Below, piece after piece: positions 8,927 to 18,565 of a stretch of 64,000 nt of DNA. Both the position numbers and the translations under genes were made by a program. Under the pieces are notes generated by a model. That model had not been told where the DNA came from and made no database searches. It was given only the letters and a program-made list of their open reading frames with translations. Position 1 is the stretch's first letter, and each line of letters starts with the position of its first letter. The DNA comes from Campanula takesimana (Eukaryota > Streptophyta > Magnoliopsida > Asterales > Campanulaceae): assembly GCA_026119855.1 (NCBI GenBank), contig JAOWBW010000484.1, positions 558,001 to 622,000 of the forward strand, in the 5' to 3' direction.

Positions 8927-10530
8927 TCAGTCTTGTGGTGCACCTCGAGCTTTGGTCATTGCGTCGACGCGTTGCTTCAAATCCTCTATTTCTCTTGAGA
9001 TGGCTTGACTCGTTTCTGCAGCCGGGTACGAGAGTATCTCTGGGCCGTTCCTCACATAGGGCTCGATTTCGTAGCAGCCGAGGAGTTCTAAGTTTCCGCT
9101 TTCTCCATAGAACCAAAATCCTCTTACGTCGGTGAGCATATTTTCGTCCATCAAGCCTTGGATTCTCCTTTGTAGAGCGACGCAGTCGTTGGTGTCGTGG
9201 CCTTCGTCTTGGTGGTAAGAGCAACTTTTGGTAGGTTCAAATGGTTGAAGGGGTGGTAATTCGGAGAGGAGTGAATGTTCTCCTAGAGGTTGCATCCTAC
9301 CCATTTGTCTCAGTTGGTCGAACAATTTTGTGAAAGGGGCCCCTATTCTTGTGTAGCGGGGGACCGAGAGGGGGTATTTTTCCAAAAATCTTTGCATTTT
9401 TTCACTGATTTCCTTTTCCTGGCGTGAGGGCCACGATTCTGTCGTTGGTGTTGGGGTCTGAATTTCGTTCCCATGTGCCGGGTGCGGGATTGGGGTATTC
9501 GCGAGGTACTCCTTGAGGCAGCATAATGCGAACTCACATCTCGAACTCCATTCTTGGTCGCGGGCCCTTTCTATTTCTCTGAGTGTTGGTTCCCCCACTG
9601 TTGTGAAATGGTTGAGGTATTGCAGTAACTTGATGAGTTCTTCCTTTTCGGCTTTGTTCCGAGGAGATTGCGTTCTTAACACGGCTCGAACTCGCCGACT
9701 GATGGTCCTCCCCGAGGTTACGGAGGGGGTTGCTTCTTGGTTCTCCTCGGTTGTCTCGACCTGGTTATAGTCGTCAAACCCATCACCGAATGACTTGGCC
9801 TCATGATGGGTGGTTGCGTTCGCCAACATGTCGATATTTGGCTGGGGGAAGCTGTCCTTTGGCGTAGTTTTGTTGAGATCCCGAAAATCCGCACATATTC
9901 TGACTTTACCGTTGGATTTCTTGACAGTCACCAGATTTGATAACCAAATTGGGTACTCGATCACCCTGATGAAACCCACACGGAGTAGTTTCTCAATCTC
10001 TTCCTTCACTTGCAAACACCATTCCGGCTTAATGCGGCGCAGTTTTTGCTTGACTGGCTTAGCGTCTGGTGCTGTCGGGATTCTGTGCTCTACGATCGAG
10101 TTGTCGAGCCCCGGCATGTCCTTATACGACCATGCAAACACATCCACGTATTCTTTGAGTAGCTCAATCATTGCTTCCCTTTCGGCTCCGCTGAAGAAGC
10201 TTCCAATCTGCGTTTCCTTAGGCTCGGCTTCGGTCCCCAAATTCACGCATGTTAACACTTCATCGGCAGCTTGGGCTCGAGATTCTTTTTTATTAATAAC
10301 CTGTTCTGAAATCTCTTTAATGTATTCATCGTTTAATGTGTTTGTGTCTGCCTCTCCTAATGAATCATTATTAACTAAGTGTATATCATTAGTTTGATTA
10401 TTAGCCAATTTATCAGTTAAAAGAGTGACTATGGAGGGATACTCGGAAAGGTCGAGGGTTTCATTCATGGCAAAAGGGAAAATAGCGTTTGCAACAAGAT
10501 CATAGTCTTCAGGACGTAAGGTCGTCAGAC
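8927..10530 (-). pseudogene. RT N-terminal part of Tat-1 fused to a gag-like segment
   Basis: The frame opens in the pol linker (residues like FPFAMNETLDLSEYP) and enters RT: VDVFAWSYKDMPGL, a conserved lysine-rich linker, VRICADFRDLNKTTPKDSF. It then breaks off at DGFDDYNQ (about 9780), before the catalytic YxDD. The remaining roughly 280 codons are open but not RT. They include GAPFTKLFDQLRQMG, a zinc-knuckle-like CSYHQDEGHDTNDC and a C-terminal heptad-rich ISREIEDLKQRV, all of which look like Gag from another Tat family. YxDD, RNase H and integrase are absent. A frameshift near 10510-10530 separates this frame from the upstream gag-protease frame. The fused frame is uninterrupted, so it may still be translated. 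Confidence 0.75.
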
Positions 10531-13448
10531 TTAGAGGAAGACTCAAATTCAAAATGTAAAACACTAGACTCTGGGGACGGGGATTTTGGGCGAGTGACAG
10601 GAGATGCTGCAGGAGTGGCGACAGGAGAAGGAGTAAGCCCCAGTGTTCCCACCATAAATTCCGGAGTAGCCATAGGTCCCCCAATGATGCACCAATTCTT
10701 GAGCTTGCCCCCCATGGGTACCACCAATGTCCTTGGGTCCACCTCATCTTCAGAATCATCCCCGATGACGGCAACCATGTCTTCATGCAGCCCCAGATTA
10801 CCCAGATGTTGAAGTAGATATTGGCCGTCCCACGTCTCAGTCAAACTTGGAGTTTCTGCGGCTTCTATTGCTGGCTTGTCAAGGGTTGCGGCTTCAAGTT
10901 GATCTGCCAAGTCATCTGCAACCTTGGTGGAGTACTCATGCCTGATGGTTCTAATTCTGCCCGTGGCTTTGTCATATTCCATGTAAGTCAGCTTCATGTT
11001 GGACCGATCGAATTCCACATCTCTGAAAATCTCGAACCCTTTCTGCAACTTCCCAGTGGGGTCAATCCATGGCTCTGCGAACTCAAAACACGAAAACTCC
11101 TCGCCTTCCCTAACAAAGTAGTTATTTAGGGACAGACGGTATGGCCGCATTTCGGGCTTTTTGTAGGGAAGTTTTATCTTTTTAAGCAATTCTATCCTCT
11201 GTTGTTCCATCTTGTCTTCAAGAGTAAGGGTGTATCCTAGACCAAACAACCCTCGATGATTAATCTCTTCAACCAATTCTGTGGGGCCTTGCAAGTTCTT
11301 ACCTAGCCCCAGCCCCAGTATAAAACCCATGTTACGCAGTATCTTGACAACAGGTGCCACTTTGTCCGTTGTTTTGGTGAGGTCGATGGTGCAGATCTGT
11401 GCCTGAGCGACTATTTCGAAGCCATTGAAGAGTCGGCTCTCCTCCCCATGCTGAATCTGTAATACAGGAACGCCCTTGGTGTCCGTCCCTTGGGCAGTTA
11501 CAAGATCACTGTAGATGATGGTCACTTCATTACCGGATTGAAACTTCACACACTGATGCAGGGAAGACGGGACAGCGCCCGACTGATGTAACCATGGCCG
11601 GCCGAGGAGGAGTGAGAAGGTTGTGGGGATGTCTATGACGTGGAAGTCGGTTGGCAGGATCTTTGTTCCGATGGTAATGGGCAAGGTGACTTCGCCTATC
11701 ACGGCGCGGCATGTAGAGTCATAAGCTTTGATGGTTTGTTTGGATGGGCGTAAATCAACACCATGAACGCCAACCACATCCATCATCCTTGGAGGCAGAA
11801 TATTAATAGCAGAACCATTGTCAATGAATACACGGGGAATCTTCTTGTCATTTACTTCGACAGTGATGTACAAAGGCTCATTATGATCAACTCCGAACAC
11901 TGGCTTGTCTAGCTCCGAGAAAGTGATGATGTTTCCATAGTGGATATTACCAATCATGTGGGTGACGTCCTCCGGGGTAATAGTGGATGGTACCATGGTG
12001 GCGGCGAGGTTTTGCTCGAGCATGAGGCGATGGGCTAGGGAGGAGGTGAGTAGGGACCATAGTGAAATATGGGCTTGGGTTTGTTTGAGCTGAGTGAGGA
12101 TAGGGTCTTCTTTATCTAGGTCGGCTTGCTCGGGTTCCTTCCCAAAGACTTTCTTTGCACCCTTCGGGTCGGATTGGTACACTTGACCGGATCTTGTAAG
12201 GAGACAAACTTCCGCACGTAGCTCCTCCAAAGACAATGGCGTGTCAGGACAAGGGGGCGAAGCTTCGGTCTTTTCGGCCTCCTCGAAGATTTCGGCCCAA
12301 GAAAGAGGTTGAGAGGGCTTGGGGCTCTCCTCCTCTAGAGATTCGACTTCACTCACTAGTTCTTCTAAAGACAACAAGTAGCAAGAAGATTCTTTATTAT
12401 TAGTCATTGAGATACAACCCATCTCATCACAGTCCGCCACAACAGGTTCGGCCGGATCAGTGATCTCACTAAGTTCTACCATGAGTACATTGCTAGCTAC
12501 ATAATCTCTAGGGTCTTCGATGACTCCCTTATGGATGAGCTCTTGCACGGCCTTCTTGAGTTCAAAGCATTCTTCGGTAGTGTGACCGGTGCACTTGTGG
12601 TAGTGGCAAAACTTCGACAAATCGCAACCAAGATGGGGGAGATGTCCTTCTAATGGTTCGAGTATTTCTAATGTCACCAACGCCATGAAGATATCCACCA
12701 TCGTGAGCCCTATCTTGTCAAAAGCGTCCATGAGCTCTAGGATACTAATCTCGCATGTTTGCACCATATTCACCCCACCCCCATTGTTAGGGAGAGGGTT
12801 ATTCACCACATTAGGACCCTTCGGCTTCTCAATCTTCTTGTCATTGATCAACCCTTGTACTACACGCTTCAATTGAATACAACCATCCGTTGTGTGCCCG
12901 ATGTGCTTGTGATACTTGCAGAACTTGGAGGCGTCCAAATCACTTCTTGGGTAGGCAGGTTGGTAATTCTCTAAAGGCTTGATAAGACCTCTCTTGACTA
13001 ACACGTCAAAGACTTTCCCCATAGGCATTCCAAAATCGTCAAAGTGCTCCCTCTCTCTTTGCGGCGGAGCTCCATTCCTTGTTACGGCTTGGACATCTAA
13101 CGGGACCTCTTTCTGGACCATATTCACTTGGCCGCCGGCCTCCTTTCCACCCCTAGGAGGCGCAAGCGCAGTAGGAGCCTTGTAGCGGAAGGAATTGTTG
13201 TTGTTGGTCTTTGGACTTTCCTTTGGCGGCACAATCCCAGTGAACCCTGCTTCGTACCTTACTCCGGCGTCAACCATTTCCCGCAAATCAGGGAAGTAAC
13301 CATTATCTATAGCTGCTTTCATCTCCGGTAACAAGCACTTGTAGAAAATCTGTTTCTGTTCCTTCGCCTTCGGTGGGTATTGGACCTCACACAACCGATG
13401 GTTCCACCTCTTGTAAAAATCATAAATAGCCTCGCCGGGTTTTTGCAT
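10509..13448 (-). CDS. Gag C-terminus, protease and G-patch of Tat-1
   Basis: 979 codons continuing in frame from the upstream gag, separated only by a TGA at 13469-13467. In order: Gag core end (GEAIYDFYKRWNHR), two zinc-knuckle-like CxxH-type motifs (CKYHKHIGHTTDGC and CHYHKCTGHTTEEC), an acidic linker, aspartic protease with IDNGSAINILP and LLGRPWLHQSGAVPSSLHQC, then a glycine-rich G-patch-like segment (MGFILGLGLGKNLQG) and the pol linker. Protease matures Gag-Pol; G-patches after protease are known in some retroelements and probably bind RNA. The frame is intact to 10509, then shifts into the RT frame. Confidence 0.85.
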   Translation of the reverse strand: MQKPGEAIYDFYKRWNHRLCEVQYPPKAKEQKQIFYKCLLPEMKAAIDNGYFPDLREMVDAGVRYEAGFTGIVPPKESPKTNNNNSFRYKAPTALAPPRGGKEAGGQVNMVQKEVPLDVQAVTRNGAPPQREREHFDDFGMPMGKVFDVLVKRGLIKPLENYQPAYPRSDLDASKFCKYHKHIGHTTDGCIQLKRVVQGLINDKKIEKPKGPNVVNNPLPNNGGGVNMVQTCEISILELMDAFDKIGLTMVDIFMALVTLEILEPLEGHLPHLGCDLSKFCHYHKCTGHTTEECFELKKAVQELIHKGVIEDPRDYVASNVLMVELSEITDPAEPVVADCDEMGCISMTNNKESSCYLLSLEELVSEVESLEEESPKPSQPLSWAEIFEEAEKTEASPPCPDTPLSLEELRAEVCLLTRSGQVYQSDPKGAKKVFGKEPEQADLDKEDPILTQLKQTQAHISLWSLLTSSLAHRLMLEQNLAATMVPSTITPEDVTHMIGNIHYGNIITFSELDKPVFGVDHNEPLYITVEVNDKKIPRVFIDNGSAINILPPRMMDVVGVHGVDLRPSKQTIKAYDSTCRAVIGEVTLPITIGTKILPTDFHVIDIPTTFSLLLGRPWLHQSGAVPSSLHQCVKFQSGNEVTIIYSDLVTAQGTDTKGVPVLQIQHGEESRLFNGFEIVAQAQICTIDLTKTTDKVAPVVKILRNMGFILGLGLGKNLQGPTELVEEINHRGLFGLGYTLTLEDKMEQQRIELLKKIKLPYKKPEMRPYRLSLNNYFVREGEEFSCFEFAEPWIDPTGKLQKGFEIFRDVEFDRSNMKLTYMEYDKATGRIRTIRHEYSTKVADDLADQLEAATLDKPAIEAAETPSLTETWDGQYLLQHLGNLGLHEDMVAVIGDDSEDEVDPRTLVVPMGGKLKNWCIIGGPMATPEFMVGTLGLTPSPVATPAASPVTRPKSPSPESSVLHFEFESSSKSDDLTS

Positions 13449-13466
13449 AGTGTTCTCGAGATCCGT

Positions 13467-14504
13467 TCAATTCACATGCCAATCCAAGTTAGCCTGATAC
13501 TTCTCACAGAAAATAGCGCTGATCTGATCCCACGTTTGCCTCTCGCTTGGTTCTAACCCCAAGAACCAACGCAGAGCTATACCATCCAAAGTGCTATGAA
13601 ATACGCGAGCCATTTGTTCGTTGGTGCAGTCACGAGCCCTCATGGCCAACACATAGCTATCCAAATGAGTCTTAGGACACGAGTCACCATGAAACATTGC
13701 CACCTTAGGCATCTTGAAATCCTTGGGGAGAGCCCCCACTTGGCTAGGGTTGATTGTCTTGATAGTCGGTGCACTTTGCTTATCCACGGTCTCGATCAAC
13801 TTTCGCATTTGCTCTTGCATGGCCATAACCACAGGGTGATTGGAGATGTCGGGGATAGTTTCTGACAGAATGACGGGAGGAGTAGTGGAAGCAGTAGCAG
13901 CGGCCATCCCAATACTCAGAGGCAACGAGGGTGCGGGTAGTTTGCTAGCGGAGAGGTAGCCGCCAAGCAGTTCAGGGGAAGGTTCATAGACAGCCTTGTT
14001 CTTGCTCATGGTAGTGAAACCTTGTTGGGTGTAGAGAGAAGGAGGTGGAACATTGCGGTAGCTTGGGAATGGGAAGGTAGTAGCATTGGTGTTGGGGGGA
14101 CAGTTGGTATTGACCTCTTCATCCTCGACATAAATGAAATTCTCTCCATCGGGCACCAGTTTAGTCCCCTTTTGTTGAATGTGACCCTTCAACTGTTGGT
14201 TCTGATCCTCCAACATCTTGTTGCTTTCTTCGAGATTCCTGATCTTGGCTTCGATACCGGCTAGGAAGTTCTGGAGGCTTGGGGGAATACCATTGAGAGT
14301 AGCCTCGGTGTTGAGCTCGGCGGTACTGGCAGGAGGAGCAGAGGCTGAAGTTGAAGCGGGAGTTGACATTGCTGATGACGAGACTGAGAACGTGGACGGA
14401 GTAGAAGCTTCACGTTGTAGTCGACCACCCGAACGGATCCAAACTCGCTTTGCTGAAAGATTGAAGGGCAATGGATTTTTAGGAGAGGGGGAAGGCTCAT
14501 GCAA
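13467..14504 (-). CDS. Gag N-terminus and capsid core of Tat-1
   Basis: 345 codons from ATG 14504 to TGA 13469-13467. A Ser/Ala/Pro-rich head is followed by a short coiled coil (IEAKIRNLEESNKMLEDQNQ), a variable linker and the Gag core (MFHGDSCPKTHLDSYVLAMR, LRWFLGLEPSERQTWDQI). The next frame continues directly, so the stop is a single mutation in an otherwise open gag-protease frame. Confidence 0.85.
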   Translation of the reverse strand: MHEPSPSPKNPLPFNLSAKRVWIRSGGRLQREASTPSTFSVSSSAMSTPASTSASAPPASTAELNTEATLNGIPPSLQNFLAGIEAKIRNLEESNKMLEDQNQQLKGHIQQKGTKLVPDGENFIYVEDEEVNTNCPPNTNATTFPFPSYRNVPPPSLYTQQGFTTMSKNKAVYEPSPELLGGYLSASKLPAPSLPLSIGMAAATASTTPPVILSETIPDISNHPVVMAMQEQMRKLIETVDKQSAPTIKTINPSQVGALPKDFKMPKVAMFHGDSCPKTHLDSYVLAMRARDCTNEQMARVFHSTLDGIALRWFLGLEPSERQTWDQISAIFCEKYQANLDWHVN

Positions 14505-14621
14505 AGTATATTTTAATTTACAAAAACATACATTATTTATATCCTAATTGGTTGGAAGGGATACCCCTTTTTCGCAACTAGTTAGAAGACTACGATCAGT
14601 GGAGGCCATCATTACGTCTAT

Positions 14622-14680
14622 AGACCCCTCGTTTTTCACCTGCATTGCACACCCCCAAACGGACAATTTGGGCGAGGGTC
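14622..14680 (-). other. Leader stem-loop conserved between Tat-1 and Tat-2
   Basis: In gag sense: outer arms GACCCTCG / CGAGGGGTC, inner arms CCCAAA / TTTGGG around TTGTCCG. Tat-2 (49609-49667) has CCCTTG / CAAGGG and CCCGAA / TTTGGG at the same places, so pairing is kept while bases change. It lies about 120 bp upstream of the gag ATG here and about 300 bp upstream in Tat-2. A packaging, dimerisation or translation signal is possible. Confidence 0.7.
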
Positions 14681-15224
14681 CTACAGGGCAAGCGGCTTCC
14701 ACCAACCATCGGATCCTACGACTAACCCTTCCTTAAAGGCATTTAACGTGATGTCTATGTTGCATCCTACGCAAGTTAATGATGAGCAGAGGTCTTGACA
14801 ATAAACACTCATCTCGCCATGGCACGTCCCTTATAGGGAAATCACTTTTTTGTGCACTTTCTCTCAAAGATCTCGATTCATCATTGACTTGGGATGACTC
14901 GACATGGACAGCACGTTAATTGACTATTAAGAAAAAGCTAGCCAAACCAACCGGTCAAAACCTAGGTGTGTTACCTATGCTAGTGTGGGTTGACACGGGT
15001 TAGGTAAAAGGTTCCCACCGCTCGCGGAACGTACACGGTGAGTGGAGTAGACGAGTGACTCGAAAAGAGGGCGACAGTAGCGCACAAATTCCTGCACATC
15101 GAATACTCCGGGAAATGGGGACCTGTGCAGTGCTGACACGGACTAGTGGTAGTGTGTGGCAAGAAACTAATTCTTTTTAAGGAGAAAAGAGAGAAGTTTT
15201 TGATGTTAGGATGATGCAATGCAA

Positions 15225-15255
<31 letters not shown>

Positions 15256-15349
15256 ATAATGTACAAGGGAGCATAGCAGAGTTTTGTTTGACCCTAAAAC
15301 TAAAGCGAAGATAACAAGGGTACATGGTACAAGGTACAAGGTACAAGTA

Positions 15350-15548
15350 TTAACATGGCGGAGTGCGCGGGTGCATGTGTAAACATGGCAGGTGTGAGCA
15401 TGTGTAAACATGGCAAGTGTGTGTGCATGTGTAAACATGGCAGGTGTGTGCATGTGTAAACATGGCAGGTGTGTGCATGTGTTAAACATGGCAAGTGTGA
15501 GCATGTGTAAACATGGCAAGTGTGTAAGGTGCATGTGAGAACATGGCA
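15350..15548. repeat. 25-bp minisatellite in the Tat-1 leader
   Basis: About seven copies of a unit with core TGTGTAAACATGGCA, some with small indels. On the minus strand it reads as His/Cys/Pro-rich repeats, but that is a by-product of the repeat and not a gene. Confidence 0.9.
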
Positions 15549-15603
15549 GACATCATGATGTGAACGAAAGTTAGACCCACTAAGTTTGAAAAAGTTTCAA
15601 AGC

Positions 15604-15623
15604 AGTCCCCAGCGGAGTCGCCA
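15604..15623 (-). promoter_or_regulatory. Primer binding site of Tat-1
   Basis: Minus strand TGGCGACTCCGCTGGGGAC lies one or two bases from the LTR end (...TATTCACA). From memory, this is the arginine-tRNA-type primer site typical of Tat/Ogre elements. Tat-2 has close variants at 59072-59054 and 29318-29301. Confidence 0.75.
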
Positions 15624-15624
15624 C

Positions 15625-16770
15625 TGTGAATACCCCTTTCCGATGAAGCGACGCATGGGAAGTATCTTGTGATTATTTTTATTTACAAAAGGAATATTCT
15701 TAACGACATTAAAATTATGAGAGTCGCCACGCCGTTTTAATTAAAGCCAAAACATTGAAAAAAGCATTTTTAGTGGGTTCGGGGGTCAAATTACAACAAG
15801 AGAAGAATATTGAACGTTATCACTCCTATTGCCCGAATTGATCGGTCTTTCTATCATGATGCGGTGTATGTAGTGTGTTAGTGATTTAGACCGGATCCGA
15901 AGATTGCCTACGTTCCTCTCAATGTGAGAAGCTCAGGTCAGCGTAGTTCGCAGAGAATTAGAATAGGCAGAAGAATCGGGATCATGCATAATGAGGGGGA
16001 ATTACCTAAAGATTAGGGTTTAGAAGTAGTTCCTAGATCATCCTCGGGTTGATGAACCCTCGATCATCATCGGCTATGAAATAACATGTAATTATGAAGA
16101 TCGCAACCCTAAATATAGCATAAATAAGGTTTTAATCTATGAACACGATGAACATATGAAGAACATATATGAACATATGAATGAACATGCAAAGCATATG
16201 AAGAAACTATGAATAAACATGCAAGAACATGAATATTAAAGATCTATATTAAAAATAATGCAAGAATGTGAAGAAATAAGTTAGAAAACTTACCTATGTT
16301 GGCAAGAAATAAACCTTGATCTTCTTGGAGGTTTGAATGCTAATTAGAGAGAAAAATAGTGTTTAAGAACTCTCAAATTCGGACTTAGAGCTCTCAAAAT
16401 CGGATCCCTAAACCAATAGCATGGATTGGTTTATATAGTAAACTGAGGGGAAGATCTGATGGTCCAGATCATCCAGGACAAAGATGGCCGCCTGGCCATC
16501 CCTGAAGACGGTGACGAAAGTGGCCGCATGGCCAAGATCAACGCGGAGCAAGGTTGGCCGCGTGGCCAAGGCTGCCGGCTGACTTGATTCTTAAGCTAGG
16601 GTTTCACTGTTGCTTTATGGTAACCCTAAGTTGCCTATTTTGATGGATTTTGTCATAAATGAGATATTTTGGGAATCCGGGACAAGTCTTTGCAAGGTTT
16701 CTAATTCCTATAAAGTCCTTGTATTTTGGGGAAAGTCCTAATAAACTCATTTTCAGGTCGGGTACTAACA
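15625..16770 (-). repeat. 5' LTR of Tat-1
   Basis: Begins TGTTAGTACC at 16770 (minus sense) and ends ...GGGGTATTCACA at about 15625, next to the primer site. It matches 1672-2770 except for the last 45 bp. It contains the TATA box (16440-16431), a stem-loop motif (15904-15949) and three palindromes (16485, 16521, 16555). Confidence 0.88.
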
Positions 16771-16879
16771 CCATGGCTTCATAAGGTCAACGGAGTAGCT
16801 TCTACCCTTCACCATTGCATAAAATATGTGCAGGGGAACAACCTAACGGTCATCTATGGGGACAGTGTTACCACAGAAG
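16771..16879 (+). pseudogene. Protease C-terminal remnant of Tat-3
   Basis: Frame 1 from 16771 reads PWLHKVNGVASTLHHCIKY, matching the end of the Tat protease (compare LLGRPWLHQSGAVPSSLHQC in Tat-1). It stops within 40 codons, and RNase H begins in another frame about 110 bp in. RT and the first RNase H have therefore been lost between them. Confidence 0.75.
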
Positions 16880-18565
16880 AACGAGCATGCCCCTATTGCC
16901 ATTAAATTGAACTTCGATGTGACCAACAATGCCGCCAAATATGAGGTATGCACAGCCAGCTTAGAGGCCGCCCTGGAAAGGAACGTGAAAGAATTGGAGG
17001 TCTACGGGGATTCAGCCTTGATCATCAACCAAGTGTCTAACAAATGGAAGACGTTCGACCCAGGGCTGCAAAAATACCATGCCCACATGGAGGAACTCAT
17101 GGCCCAATTCAAAGAAGTTAGTTTCCATTACCTACCAAGGGATCAGAATCGTTTCGCTGATGCCTTGGCCACCTTGGCCTCCTTGGTAGAAATTCCTAAG
17201 GGAAAGTCGATAAAACCCTTCAGAGTGGGCAAAAAAGAGAATCCGGCCTACTGTTATGAGATAGGTAGAATCACGAAGGAGGTAGAAGAGCCATGGTACA
17301 ATCAAATCTACCAGTTCCTCAAAAGAGGAGAAGCCTCCTTCACGAACGAGGAAAGAGAATACAAAGATGAGATTAAGGCCAAGGGCATGGCAGTCCTCAA
17401 GCGGTTAGCATCTCACTATGTGATTTTGGGAGACATCTTGTACAAGAAACGCCATCAGGGCCTTCTCCTAAGATGCATAAATGCAAAGGAAGCGCAGGAA
17501 CTCATGAAAGAGGTCCACGGTGGAGTGTGTGGCCCCCACATGAATGCTCGGGCCTTAATGCAAGTCATCCTACGAATGGGGTATTTTTGGATCTCGATGG
17601 AGACTGACTGCATACAATTCATGAAGAAGTGTGATAAGTGTCAGCGGTTTTCCAACCTTAATCACCTGCCGCCTCATCATTTGTACTGCATGACAACCCC
17701 ATGGCCCTTCTCAACTTGGGGCATCAACATCATTGGGAAAATTTACCCGCCCAGGAGCAACGGTCATGAATTCGTCTTGGTAGCCGTGGACTATTTCACG
17801 AAATGGGTCAAAGCCAAATCCTACAAGGTCTTAACCTCAAATAAGGTCGCGGAATTTATGAAAGAGAACATCTTGTGCCATTATGGAGTCCCAAATGAGG
17901 TCATCACTGATAATGGCTCACACTTTGAAGGCGAGTGTGATCGACTGTTAGGAGAGTTTCGAGTCACCCGCCACAAGTCCTTCCCTTACAGGCCTCAAAC
18001 CAATGGTGCGGTAGAAGCCGCTAACAGAACACTTAAGAGAATTATCAAAAGGATGGCAACACGGGGTAGGGATTGGCCCGAAAAGCTACATCTAGCATTA
18101 TGGGGCTACCGAAAGTCAGTCAGAACGGTAACTGGAGAAACCCCTTTTGCTCTGACTTACGGGATGGAAGCCATGCTCCCGGCCGAATTAGAAGTCCCGT
18201 CCCTAAGGATTCTATTGGAAAACGAAATCCATGAGGTAGATTGGCTCCGAAGTCGACATGACGAATTGGCCTTGCCAGATGAATGCCGTTTGAAAGCCAT
18301 GGAACACACCCATGCCTACCAAGGGAGAATGGCACGAGCCTTTGCCAAGAAGGTTAAGCCCCAAAAAATTCGGGCAGGAGACCTATTTCTCAAAGAAAAA
18401 CCCCCGGGAAGCTCTAATCCCGATGGAAAGTGGGAACCTGTATGGATTGGTCCCTTTATAGTGCAAGAGATTTTTTCGGAAGGAGCAATGAGACTCGCAG
18501 ATTTGGACGGAAATCCCTTCATGCACCCGGTCAATGGTGATAAGCTTCGTCGCTACTTTGTTTAA
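16856..18565 (+). CDS. Archaeal-type RNase H and integrase of Tat-3
   Basis: Open frame of 569 codons. RNase H part: NFDVTNNAAKYE (catalytic E), VYGDSALIINQ (D), PRDQNRFADALATLASL (D); the first catalytic D is lost with the deleted N-terminus. This is the additional archaeal-type RNase H that marks the Tat lineage. Integrase follows: the zinc-binding half (HxxxH-type GGVCGPHMNAR, then CDKCQR), TPWPFSTWGINIIG with the first catalytic D apparently replaced by N (IN in place of ID), ITDNGSHFEGE (second D) and TNGAVEAANRTLKR (E). A C-terminal RVTGETPFALTYGMEAMLP block and GKWEPVWIGPFIV end the protein. The ATG is probably not a native start. Confidence 0.85.
   Translation: MGTVLPQKNEHAPIAIKLNFDVTNNAAKYEVCTASLEAALERNVKELEVYGDSALIINQVSNKWKTFDPGLQKYHAHMEELMAQFKEVSFHYLPRDQNRFADALATLASLVEIPKGKSIKPFRVGKKENPAYCYEIGRITKEVEEPWYNQIYQFLKRGEASFTNEEREYKDEIKAKGMAVLKRLASHYVILGDILYKKRHQGLLLRCINAKEAQELMKEVHGGVCGPHMNARALMQVILRMGYFWISMETDCIQFMKKCDKCQRFSNLNHLPPHHLYCMTTPWPFSTWGINIIGKIYPPRSNGHEFVLVAVDYFTKWVKAKSYKVLTSNKVAEFMKENILCHYGVPNEVITDNGSHFEGECDRLLGEFRVTRHKSFPYRPQTNGAVEAANRTLKRIIKRMATRGRDWPEKLHLALWGYRKSVRTVTGETPFALTYGMEAMLPAELEVPSLRILLENEIHEVDWLRSRHDELALPDECRLKAMEHTHAYQGRMARAFAKKVKPQKIRAGDLFLKEKPPGSSNPDGKWEPVWIGPFIVQEIFSEGAMRLADLDGNPFMHPVNGDKLRRYFV

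Larger units (their letters stand above)
14505..15603 (-). other. 5' leader of Tat-1
   Basis: A leader of about 1.1 kb between primer site and gag, with no convincing gene. It carries the leader stem-loop shared with Tat-2 (14622-14680), a (GA)n tract (15229-15255) and a 25-bp minisatellite (about 15350-15548). Confidence 0.8.
1672..16770 (-). mobile_element. Tat-1: young Tat-type LTR retrotransposon with two antisense PMD genes
   Basis: On the minus strand the order is: 5' LTR (16770 to about 15625), primer site (15623-15604), leader, gag-protease-G-patch (14504-10509), truncated RT fused to a gag-like segment (to 8927), non-coding region, PMD-B (antisense, 6900-8333), PMD-A (antisense, 4104-6321), repeats, 3' LTR (2770-1672). 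Reading the LTRs side by side I found only three differences (two single-base indels and one substitution) in about 1.1 kb, so the copy is young. RNase H and integrase are absent, so it must have moved using proteins supplied in trans. No target duplication is seen: the left flank ends ATTGTA and the right begins CCATGG. The left LTR also lacks the outermost roughly 45 bp present in the right copy. Confidence 0.85.

Noticed and set aside
10509..10812. Plus-strand frame of 107 residues and the first ~60 codons of the minus-strand frame from 10786
   Set aside because: Both overlap the end of the gag-protease frame and show no domain; they are shadows.
14980..15534. His/Cys-rich repeat protein on the minus strand
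   Set aside because: Produced by the 25-bp minisatellite and the GA tract in the Tat-1 leader.
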